Assembly (NCBI GenBank): GCA_023078555.1
Contig: CM041204.1
Location: 1,646,923 to 1,710,922 of the forward strand
From: Ulva prolifera
Taxonomy: Eukaryota; Chlorophyta; Ulvophyceae; Ulvales; Ulvaceae
DNA: 64,000 nucleotides
Direction: 5' to 3'
Position 1 is the first letter of the stretch. Each line of letters starts with the position of its first letter. The position numbers were made by a program, and so were the translations under genes. The notes below the pieces were generated by a model, which was not told the DNA's origin, did not search any database, and saw nothing but the letters and a program-made list of their open reading frames with translations. Of this stretch, positions 35,875 through 46,819 are shown in pieces.

Positions 35875-38800
35875 ATGCCGATTCCTACTTGTGAAATCAC
35901 GAAACTTTGCTTCACAACAGATGGGGATGGCGCGCCGCGAGTGCTTCCCTGTCGCCATGTTTACAGCCTGACAGGCATTCGCAAGGTGCGAGTTGCGCCA
36001 GCTTCCGTGCAGCATCGCCTGGAACATCGGCAACGTATACATTCTTGCTGCGTGAATGAGCATATGTATGCGGATGAACTCTGAAGAACCCCGGGTGCGC
36101 CAGCACTTATTCGAACACAGGGCTGTGAGTACGTATACAGATCATCGACGAAAGCGAGGGCGCTGAAGGAGCCTGCCCGAGATGTGGTTCACCAATATCA
36201 CCTGGAATTCTCAATCGACTTCCACGGCATAAGAAGCTCTGCACGCTTGTGAAACTGCTGACGACGTACCAAACGGGCCCTGTGCATCTCCAAGCAGTGG
36301 AGACACCAGAAAACACGGTAGACCATGATGGAGGGCATCCCGTCTACGCAGGTAAGCCAGCAACTGGAGCGATGATTCATTTAGTATCGAATTGCGTTTT
36401 CTTCCCTCGTGACATACGCTGGGCGCCGGGATGACAGAATCGCATTTGTCTCTGGCTGTAGCCCAGTCAGACCACGTCTGCCAAGAAGACGGTCAAACTT
36501 TTTCTGCGACATGAACTCATGCGCTGCCAACCACAGCTGCAGGCTGTCCACTGCCTGATGATGGGATAGAGGAGATGCTGTGAAGCTGCTGATCGTCACC
36601 TGCTGAACCTCTCTCCTGGGCTTTCTGTCTGTAAAAGTAACAACACACTTTCAGCCAAGAGCTCGACGAAACATCTGCGGACATCTGCGACTGCGAATCC
36701 AGTCCATGATTCGTGGTGCACTGTCGCTGGTGTATTGATCGAGATACCACGGCCTCTGCCTGCGAGAGCCACCCTTCAATGAGATTCTCATCTTCATGGT
36801 ACTCTGAGTCCCGCCTTCTGATTCCACTCAATCGTGGCCGGCTGCAGGGACTCTGCACAAAGCCGGAGTCGTCCGGCCTGTCCACGTCAAGGTCATCCCT
36901 CTGAGCGATGCACAGAAGGCGTCCCGGGCCTGGCGTGAGCTCGTGATGATGCTCCAGGTGCGCCACGTGCACAATTGGTGCAGTCTCAAGAGGCCGCCCT
37001 CATGCTGGCCGCTGCACTCATCCCACAAGGACATGGCCAGCACGCCTGACCTGCATGACTCTTACCCGGCTGCACAAATCACAGCACCTCGCCGAGGCGC
37101 ATCCGTTCCTCTATGCCATTGCTCCGGGCCACATGCTGCCGGCGTGGTGCAGCCTTGAGAAGCCTCGGTCGAGACGGCGCTGCGGCAGCGCACATGCATG
37201 GGATGCTTGTGCACCTGCAGCCACACAGCCCGTTCTTGTCGTGCTGCCTGCCTCCTCGTCTTTGTCGTTGTAAAACACACCCCCCCGCACATCAGCCCCA
37301 TGTCACGACATGGCCTGTGTCGCGATATAGCCTCCGCATCCAAGTCAACGTTCTGGCATACCCTCGGGCGCACGAACGTTAGTAAACCCTTGATGTCCCG
37401 GCAGACGCACGCATGCATGTGCGGGCCGTGCTTCCCATTTCAGCTCCAAGTCTCCAAACCTATAGTACTCAACCTGCTCCCGTAACACACATGCATGCAC
37501 TCAGGACGGGAGGGGTGCGTTCATCATGGCCGGGGGTAATCATTGCAGGCTGGTGGGTGCGCAGGTGACGCAGGCTCTCGGGCGGAGTGTCGTGCGCACG
37601 CTCGGCTACGTCGAGCAGCCCGGCGTGAGCCTCAAGATCATCCTCGAGGCCGACGACGGCTCCGTGCTGCGCCTGCGCAGCGGCGGCCGCCTCGACTGCG
37701 AGTTCGGGGTGCGCCTCTACGTGTACCCCCGTCACTGCCTGTAACTTCCGTCACTGCCTGTAACTACTCATCACACCGCATGTGACCCTGGGACTCCAGC
37801 GATGCCCAACCTTAATGCCGTTTTCGCCAAAGCTGTCAGGGGAACGGTCGTGCAAGTGCGCTGTGCTGTGCTGCGTGCTGTGACGCGTGCTGTGCCCCTG
37901 CAGATGCGGCTCGCCGAGCGCGTCGCGTCCGCACTCGGCTGCCTGCACGCGACAAATGTCCTGCACGGCAGCATCTGCCCGGCGGCGCTCCGCATCGCGC
38001 CCCCCGCCGACGCCGCCGCCGACACCGCCAGGACGGCACCGACGTCAGCGACCCTCCCCCATGCATCGCAGAGCGCCGTAGTGCACACCGACGAAGGGGT
38101 GCGGGTGATGCTCGGCGAGCTGTCGGACGCGTGCGCGGTCGGGCCGCCGACTTACACCGTACCCACAGCACACGCCACAGCCGGCCTCGCGCCGACCGCG
38201 GCACACTTCGCCGCGCCGGAGCGCGTGGACCGTGTGGCGGGTGTGCTCCGCGCGCAGTCCGACATGTACGCGTTTGCCGCCACGATGCACCACCTCCTCA
38301 CCGGCCTGCCGCCGCGGGATGCGGACGACGCGGCGGCGGCCGCGGCGACGCCCCCGGCGGCTGCCGCGGCGAACTCCAAGCCCGGCCTGAACCGCCGCCT
38401 CAGCGCGGGGCTGGAGAGGATGAAGAGCCTGACGTCGGGGGGGCCGCGGGGGGCGGCTGCGGCGGCGACGGGGGTCGACGCGGCGGGGGCCGAGGCGGAG
38501 AGCGGCGCCCCGGAGGAGTTCTTCGCACTGCTGCGGGAGTGCCTGGATGCGCGGGCGGAGCGGCGGCCCGGCGCGGAGGAGGTGGCTCGGCGGCTGGCGT
38601 TCATTCTGAGTGACGGGGACTTCAAGGACGGCAAGTTTGTGTCCCGTCGGCCCAAGGCGCAGGTGCGGCGCCTCGCCCACTACGCCGACATCTTCAGAGA
38701 GTCTGATCGTTGTGTTCATTGTCTTGTTGTGTATGGCTGAGGTAGCACGCGCCGCGACGCTGCCGGTGCCGTGCTGCATCTCGACCTCGTATCATTTGAT

Positions 38801-41800
38801 AGCAGCGGAGGAGCTTCGCCTGCCCGGACATCGGTGGCTCTCGCGGTTGCGGCACGCGCACAGTGTCACAGGTCTCGCGCCTGCAGCAGAATGCTGAGGT
38901 GCAGGTGCTGTGGCAGTCCAGTGGTATGGCCGCTGTACCACTGGATTGCCACAGGTGCCCATGGCATGTGCTGTGTGTGTCAGCCGCGGTGCCGTTCAGT
39001 CGCTGCGCCGGTCAGTGCCGAGGGCGAGCTTGCATGTCGTAGATATGAAGAGTGAGGTAAAAAGGTACAATGTGCGGGGCTGCCCGGCTCCTGGTGGGTG
39101 CTTCACATGCAATGCGCACACCGAGAGTTTGCACCGGAGAGGCAAGCCTATACACCTGTCAAACTGAAGGTGAAAAAACGCCAGGGGCCTGCCTGGCAAC
39201 CAGTTCGACAGTCCCGCGAGCTACCGCCGCATGCAGGCACACCAACCCGAGCCAGCTGCCAAAACCCACCGTGGTCTCGGCGCGACCGTCCGCACCCTCA
39301 TGCACATGGGCAGCGCTGGGTCGGCGGCGTCCGCCGACGCCGGCGGCGGCGCGAAGCGCGGCTTCCGCTTCTCGTCGTTGCGCGACAAGCTGGCCGCGAT
39401 GGTGTGCGTCGCGAAGGGCGCCGACAGCGCGACGGTCGCGGTGACGCGGGTGCACGCGCTGGGCGCGCTGCGCGACGACGAGGCGGCGCTGGAGGCGTAC
39501 ACGATGCCGTTTCCCGGAGGCACGCCGTCCGCCGCGTCGAGCGCTGGACTGACGCAGCACGCAGCAGGTGTGTCAGAACACGCGTCACTGCGACTGTCCT
39601 TTTCAGATGACCCCTGACTCAGAAGGCGCCTCCAGCGGCGGCTGGCCTCCGGCTCAATAAGCAACAATTCCGAGGCTTTATCGAAATTATGAAGTTACAT
39701 TCTATGATCAAATCCCCCAGGAGCTTCGACATCGTATGATTCAATCTGGCTCTATGTCAAGCCGACTCTGCACTGCTCAACATGGTGAAGCGATCAGTGA
39801 GACCTCAAGTGGCGTGAAATAAATGTCAGTTCAACCGTACAGATACACACCTGCAATCAGCTGACGGGGGTCTATTTACAATTGCATGCTAGTGTCGGGG
39901 ACCATGCCAGCTTATCATCAGATTTCAGGAGGCTTCAAGTAGGGCCACATGGCTCGCACGAGCCGTGGTCGTGCGGCCCGAAGACACAGAAATATCCCTG
40001 CTCCAGTGCGCCTTGTTTCATCAGTCGTACCCAAATAATTGTTGTGCCCCCAAAAATCACTAATCAGTGAACATCGCGCGGCTCCCCAAGGCACATCATG
40101 CAGTGGCTATGAGGGCATACAGCGTGTGTCAGGGGCCGCGATTCATGCGGGAGAGGCATATAGCATGTGGGACGCGTGGCTGTCCTCAGACACGTGTAGA
40201 GCATGCTGATACAGCTATTTACATCTATGATATGAGCGCTAGTGATTGTGGAAGTACGTGTATGCCGACAGCCACCACGGCCGCTGCCGTGTGGCATCCG
40301 CGGATGTTTGTGGGAACATGACGGGGGTCTTACTGATAATTTTATGGACATTTTGGGCGCTCGCCGGATGTGTTAAGGAATTATGCTGTATGTGGTGATA
40401 TGCACCAGTATGTAAACATGCTCCGCGTTCCGCGCTCGTGTGCTTGCACACGCCCTGGGCGAGGTGCTCCGACAATGCATGCAGCCGGGGCTGCGTGCTA
40501 TGCCATTCTGTGAGGTGGAGGTGGAGGTGCAGTGCGTCAGTTTGCGGGCCACGTTCTTCGGGATGGTGACGGGTGGTCACTCCGGCATGCATGGCACGCT
40601 GTGACCATGGCTGTCCGGCAATGCATCTGTGCCCTGTAGCCACGCGCCTGCATGCATGCAGGCATCCTCATTTGGGATTGCAGATGCATGGTATATTATA
40701 TGGCTCCACGCATGCGTGTAGCACGTAGACGGTAAAGTCATTGGAGATGTGCTTGCTGCTTCTGATTAGGCAACTACTGCACTGGCGTAACGTGCATGCA
40801 TTGGCAAGTGATGTGCATATGCCGCGCTACACGCGTTCAGACACAGACATATAGCACTTATGATCATAATTAATACAAGTGGTGAGAAGCTCTGATTAGG
40901 TGTAAGTATTGGGGCCTTTGCACCAATCCACAATGCATACGTGTACATCAAGCTTTCCTGCCAGAGTGCACCCCTGTGGCCACTGTACAAGTAATACTGT
41001 AGGCTGAAGAGCCTCGATCTCTACCCCGCTGCTGTGCTGTGTCACACTCAAGAAATCACGGTGATTTAGCGCAAGGTACCTGTGGTTACCGAGAGCTCGA
41101 GGAACAACACACATGAGCGCAGCCAGTGCTTGGCAGAAAGAACAATTGCCACTGAAAACCATCTCAAATCCCGATCCGGTCTCCAATCGCGCACTCTGAC
41201 TAAATACATCAACCCGCAGACCTCAGCGCGGGTCACGCTCAAGGCATTGTGACGATTGTAGGAGGCAGAACTGCTTGGTTCAGATCGTGCTGACGGGTAT
41301 CGATCGGCTCAGGGTGATGTTGACACAACTTTGTGCATCCAGGGGCGAGACAACGCCATCAATTCCAGGCACCACCTGCGCGGCAGCCTGCGCCAGACAC
41401 GGTCGACTCCACAGCATTCTTCTCGTCGGAGAGTGGCTCCGTGGCGACGTCTGAGCCAGTTGGGCCGAAGCCACCAACGCGCAAGGTGCGGCGCTGGGCG
41501 CCCCCTGTGGCCCCCGATCATCGCTCTCGCTCGTGTGTGGCTGCGGCAAACTCAAATTAAGGAGCACCAGAAGCGCCCTATCCATGCATGCTATCGATCC
41601 TGTTTTGCGAAGGATTGATGGCATGCCCGTCGATGCCGCCATGGATCGATGCCATCCAGTTCCGATGCCATTGGTCCGCATGAAAATTCAAGCCCCCCCC
41701 CCCCCCCCCCCCCCCCCCGCCCGGTCAATTTATGCTGCCTATGGTGTGGCCACGCATGTTGTTATTTTTTTCTGCAAGATGACTCTCCGCTCAAACTGTG

Positions 41801-44800
41801 CGAATCTCTCAGTGCAAACACGAGCCATACAAAGCAAACGTCAACGCGCGCATGTGTTTTGATCCCCATGGCAGCATATGGCATGCTTTCTCCTGCAACA
41901 AGACACCACCCGAGAAACGCAAGAGTCCAATGCGTCGGTGACGTGAGTGTGAGGTGCAGGCGGTGCGGGGCCTGTCGCCGCCGCGGGACGGGAGGTACGC
42001 GCACGAAAATCTCAAGGCGTGGGTGTCTCAGGTGTCCTCCGACGCCGCCGCGGCCGCCGTAGAGGCGCAGCCGGCGCCCACAAGCCGCCCGAAGCACCCC
42101 CTTGCCCTCGATGAACAGGCCTCTGTGCGCGCCCGGCCCAGCTCCCTGCCCATGCATGCTCTCACACAGCTGATTTTCCATTGAGTGTAATGAATGGCTG
42201 TTGACATTTCACGGAGCTGTACAGTGTGTGTTCCTGCAAATTGCGCTTCTATATTGTCAAAGTAGACTGCTGGCGAGGTGCCACATGTACCTACAGTGCT
42301 AGTAGTGCGCAAAGTCAGCTCCAGCTTGGGCGTATCCCACGAGGCATGCAAAAAGATTGTGGCTTGAGAGGGAACGGCGGGTGGTGCAGGTGGTGCTGAC
42401 GAAGCTGGGCTTCCCGCGGCTCGCGGTCGACATGGCCGTCTCCGAGAGCGCCGGCAACCTCGAAGACTCCCTCCAGATCCTTCTTGCGGTGCGCTCCTGA
42501 CGCCGCGCTCCCCGCCCCTGTCGACGTGAACTACGGTTTGTAGAAGCCTTGCCGATCTGCATATCTTGTTGTGGAGAGTGTGAGCTGCGTTTCGGAGAGG
42601 TGCACCGCGCAGCGGTTCTGTGTAGCGTTGTGTTACAAGCACACAGCCAGCGCGGCAGGTAGCACTGCAGGCCTCAAACAGGCGCACCACACGCGCACTG
42701 GGCACGCAATCATCAACACGCGGCACAGACCAACACACCCGCGTAGCGTTGTGCCATCGAACTTGTGGGACCGGGCTGGCATCGTGCAGCTACGGCATCG
42801 AATCGGAACCTGCAGTAGGCAGATGCTTCAGTGTTCAAGCTTGACACGCCCTATGTACCAGCCCCATCACAGCCCTGAAGAGCAACAGTCGTGTATGGCC
42901 ACATTGAACCTGGGGTCGATTCGGCCCCGCACATGCCACCGAGCCGCCACCGCCGCCGCCGCGGCTGAGCGGGCATACATGCGTGCAGCCGCAGGACGAG
43001 GTGCTCGTGCGCTGTCACCGCAGCATCGCGCGCGAGTACGCGAAACTCGCGGCGGCGGCGCAGGCGCGCGCCGCGGAGCGGCCGGGCGCGCCGCGCAGCG
43101 TGGTGACCGCGGACCTGTGGGACTGGGTGGAGGAGCAGGCCGGCGCGACGCTCGACGCGGACGACGTCAACGGCGTGCTGCAGCGCTCCGCGGGCGCCGC
43201 GGACGACGAGGACGTGAGCCTGCAGCAGTTCACGCACGTCGTCGTGCGCATGTTTGAGCAGTTCTTCCGCGTCCTCGACAAGCAGGGCTGCGGCTACCTC
43301 ACGGAGGTGTGTCTGTGCTGTGTGTACGTTTCTATGCATGAGGTGCATGCATGGTGTGCAAGCCTGTCTACGCCTCTCCTCTACCTCACGCAGGTGTGTA
43401 TGTGTGTACGTTTGCATGCATGAGGTGCATGCATGGCATGCTAGCCTGTCTACGCCGCTCCTCTACCTCACGCAGGTGCGTCTGCTGATCCAGTTGGAAT
43501 GCCTGGTTCCTCCAGACAGCTGCGCTTTCCCCGCCTCCCCTCTGAAAGTCGTTGCGTGCCCTCTCGCCTCTGCATGCGTGTTGGCCCCGCGGCTGTCTCA
43601 AGCGCGCTCATTGGTGCACTGTGAGCTCCTGTCTGTGCGGGATGCTAACTTCCATTGCCGGCAGGCTGCATCGAACAAAAACACTGTGCCTTTTTTCAGG
43701 GTGCATCAAACATGCATGCACGCACTGCAACGCCCTGGACTGGGCTGTGCAAGTGCGTAATACGTCGTTTGTGAAAAGCTGGAAGCTAGTGCCGACCCTG
43801 GATTCTCTCTCTGTGCATGCATGCACCACGGCATCCAACATGCATGCACCACGGCTGCCGCACGGCGTGGATCAGTGCTGCGCACCGAGGCTTTGGCGTG
43901 TGCTTGACCTGGGGCATGCATGCAGGAGGAGCTGCGGGAGGCGTTCTTTGACAGCAGCACCGAGGACGTGACGTCGAAGCTGCGGGGTGCCATGGACGAG
44001 ATCGACCTCAACGGCGACGGTGGCGTCTCGCTGAACGAGCTCCTCCTCGTAGGCCTCGGCCGCTCCCCCTCCCTCCATGTGCGCCCCCACCCTCGCCGTG
44101 CTTCCGTACGGTACTGCACATGCATGCATGCATACGCCGACATTGCAACGCGCCGCCGGCAATTCCAGTCCGCGCCCTCTCCCACACGAAGCGCCCGCCG
44201 CTTGCGCGCGTACGTGTGCGCAGGTCAGGGTGCTGGTGGCTCTGTGGCAATGTGTAAGGTGGCTATTGGTCGGCCAGACTCGTGGGCGTGCAAGCAGGGT
44301 CGCATGTGGTATACACCAGTTTGCAAACAGTAAGTCATCTGGATTTCACCATGAGCCGTATCCTGAAGAGAACATTCATAACTCTGAATGAACGGGAACA
44401 TGTGCCGACTTCGTGTGGCAAGATATTCCGTACGGGTACTGCAAACAGGTGCTGCCACACTCTTGCACCAGAGTGTACACGCATGCACAGCATGCACGCA
44501 GCTGTGAGGTGTTGCGTCCGTGCTGCAGAGCAGCTTCATGGGCACCCGGGCCCTCTCCAGCCACGCGCACGGCACAATCGCAGAGGAGGGGTCCGAGTCG
44601 GACTCCTGCACGCGAGCCGCCGCCGGCGCGCACACCGTGAGTCACGGCGACGCGACCGCGAGCGGCGCCGACGCGAGTGCGAGTCCGAGCGAGGACGGCG
44701 GAGAGGCGCAGCGCGAACAGCTGGAGGACATGACGGAGGACCTGACTGACCGCCTCACCCGGGGGGTCCCCCTTACAGAGTCAGAGGATGACAGCTCAGG

Positions 44801-44945
44801 GGCCCGCCCGGGGGAGAGGCCCCGGGGGGGGGAGGGTGCTGCCAGTGTCCCCGATTGTAGGTCAATGCCGGCTTGGCCGCCGCGCTTGCCCGACGGCACG
44901 CCTGTGCTTGGAGGTAAAGCGCACAACAGTGCAGATACAGTGTGA
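35875..44945 (+). CDS. Degenerate RING - pseudokinase - UBA - EF-hand multidomain protein
   Basis: Proposed exons: 35875-35985, 36141-36351, 36848-36957, 37565-37708, 37904-38662, 39237-39567, 41397-41485, 41960-42031, 42390-42488, 42995-43306, 43926-44048, 44529-44945. All phases match, giving about 925 residues. Residues 1-70 resemble the RING start of KEG-like RING kinases (C6, C12, LPCRH, CPRCG), but the cysteine pair after HVYS is missing. A kinase fold follows (about 95-430): VYAGTL, K122 in VHVKV, E138, then HGSICPAAL (213-221) replacing HRDLKPEN, GELS replacing DFG, and APE kept near 297. This marks a catalytically dead kinase. UBA: about 604-642 (KLGFPRLAVDMA, AGNLEDSLQILL). EF-hands: 737-748 (non-canonical) and 773-784 (canonical DLNGDGGVSLNE). 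The tail is acidic and Ser-rich. A calcium-sensing ubiquitin-linked scaffold is inferred. Least certain points: whether the UBA and EF parts are one gene (the EF exon has no in-frame ATG upstream), and the 3' end, where GTGAGT at 44637 or GTAAAG near 44913 might be donors. Confidence 0.7.
41693..41718 (+). repeat. Poly-C tract (26 C) in an intron
   Basis: A run of 26 C in the 1.8-kb intron before the exon at 41960 region, with flanks resembling those of the tract at 21167-21182. Confidence 0.8.
42620..42730 (+). repeat. Dispersed ~120-bp repeat, copy C
   Basis: GTGTTACAAGCACACAGCC and GGCAGGTAGCACTGC match copies at 21890 and 32425. Lies in the intron between the UBA and EF-hand exons. Confidence 0.5.
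43294..43475 (+). repeat. Tandem repeat duplicating a splice junction
   Basis: The end of the first EF-hand exon with its donor (CTACCTCACGGAG|GTGTGT, 43294-43306) is echoed twice in the intron as CTACCTCACGCAG|GT at 43381 and 43463. The units between, about 82-87 bp, are near-identical and contain GCATGAGGTGCATGCATGG. Each copy ends in a pyrimidine-rich CAG, so it looks like both an acceptor and a donor. Confidence 0.85.
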
Positions 44946-46819
44946 CGGCGGAAGCGTGGCTGAGGTGGCCATATGCATGTGCGCACGCATGGCCGTGTGC
45001 ACATGTCGTCTTGGGCGATTGGGGGCGCTGATGATTGATTTCATGGGGGATTGTGTGTGCGGTGCGGTGGCTTCCCCACGGCTCATTCATTGTGTTTTTG
45101 TGTGGCTTGTTTCGGCTTATGCAACGTGCTATTTGTGTGCCCACCTCTTGCTTGTGACCCCCCCCCCCCGCATGACCACCCCTTGGTTTGGTGGCTGTGA
45201 CTCTCTTGAGCCATTGCAATTCTTTCTGGCCAGGCCTTGTGTACATATGTGCCCCTTCTGGTGTGTTGCCATGTGCACTTACTGGTGCTTAGCTTGTGGT
45301 AAGGTACGCCTGGCTGTCTTCCCGGAAGCAGCCCGCTGGAACAGTGTGCTGCAAGAACACATTCGGAGCGGCAAGTAGCACCTCAGGCAGCCCGCCTGTT
45401 CCTTGTGTGCGTGGTCGGCTCTGCAGGATACACGCGGCATGTGCATTCCCCATACCTGGCCATGGGCTCCACAAAGCCGGTCGGGAGCTGCGGTGGAGAG
45501 TCATTTCCGACGCGGGCACGGCTGAGCCCTTGCTGCAGACGGTGCAACGTTGCCCCCCGCTGACCCTGTAAATGCCTAGAAGTGAAGTATTATTGTTATT
45601 GGGGCCCTCATGATGACCCCACAATGCTGGACTTGCGGTGAACGCGATCAATGCCTGTTCATCGGTGGTGTCAGGGACACTGTGAGGGGGCAGAGGCCGA
45701 GCTCGCTCCTGAAAACGAAGCACCGCCGGGCGCACTGTCAGTGATTTGGAAGTTGTGTGATATCAGGGGAGGTATGGTGAGGAAAGCTCTGAGCTCCGGG
45801 ACGGTCTGGCCTAGCGCGTGATGCATGCACTCGGCCACACTGTGGCCAAGTGAAGGCGTGCTTGCTTGAGAACAGTGTCGGTGCATCAGAGAGGTTGGTA
45901 TGCACCATGCATGCACTGATGGGAACCCTTCTGCGATTGCCTCCTCACATCAAACACCACTGCAGTGCTCTGTCAATATCAGCGCACGTATGTTTTGAAC
46001 ACGAGGACACCAGAACCCACGCACCTTGGCCACTGTGGAATCAGGCGCACCCCACAGTGAGGATGCTCGGCAGCCAGGAATGGTGCAACAGGCGAGACCA
46101 AACAACACCAGAGCAACACATAAACAGGTCTAGACAACGATTTGACTGCAGCATGCACCACTCCAACACAGCCAGATGGCACGAAGTGGTCAGGTGATGC
46201 GTTGCCTGCCAATCCACATGCCTCTCTGCAGCAACCTTTGCTCTTGAACATGCTGGCCAGTGATCACATGCCACACAGTTACATGTACAATTTCCGCCCC
46301 TGTTGTCAGAACACAGCCAGCACCAACAGTCGGCATGGCGCGATGTCAGAGCTCCGAGAGCTCGTTGCAGCCCGAAACTGGCATCACGCGTAGGGGGTGA
46401 GGATGCTCTCAAAGCACCACCTCCGCCGCCAATACTCACAGAACGACATTTTGGACAGGAAATCGCCTCCATCGTCAAGCACGCCACAGTTCTTCCGGCT
46501 TTGAGGAACCCTCTGCCAGGAATCATGACCTTCACACGACTTGCACCGGCACCGCCGGGCGCCCCACACGCAGGGGCATCCGCCGATGCCGCAGGCTCCC
46601 ACAGCGCCATCCACCACGCAGCCTAGGGCAGCGCCGCAGGGCCTCACCTGTCACTCACCTCCGTAGCCACGCAGCTGGACACCACAGCGCACCCATTTCA
46701 TCACCCCCAGCACACGCACCGCAGCCAAACACGCGATGACTCGCACGTGCACTCACAAATGCGCGCATCGCAGCGTCCATTTATTTTAAGCATTCACCCC
46801 AATGCATAAGCCACCTGCC
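44946..46819. other. Intergenic stretch between convergent genes
   Basis: It separates the 3' end of the multidomain gene from the 3' end of the phosphatase gene. A TGTAA motif at 45568 (plus) could serve the former, and a TTACA at about 46279 (TGTAA on minus) the latter. Frames with CPKC-type cysteine pairs near 46450-46620 on minus are not supported by splicing to the phosphatase. Confidence 0.5.

Noticed and set aside
36517-36972. Minus-strand frame with an acidic, Ser-rich protein-like composition
   Set aside because: It overlaps the plus-strand kinase N-lobe exon (VHVKV, RELVMML) that joins in phase to its neighbours, and it has no recognised domain.
42032-42184. Extension of the exon at 41960 through GTGTCC to a stop at 42184
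   Set aside because: It would end the protein just before the UBA exon, while splicing at 42031 gives a phase-matched UBA domain. Kept only as a possible retained-intron form.
45289-45735. Minus-strand 148-codon frame and plus-strand frames near 45300
   Set aside because: No splice sites in phase with the multidomain gene, no domain pattern.
46384-46647. Minus-strand cysteine-rich frames (CKSC, CPKC) after the phosphatase gene
   Set aside because: I considered a zinc-binding C-terminus as in Yvh1/DUSP12, but the phosphatase frame ends at 46820 and no phase-matched splice links them.
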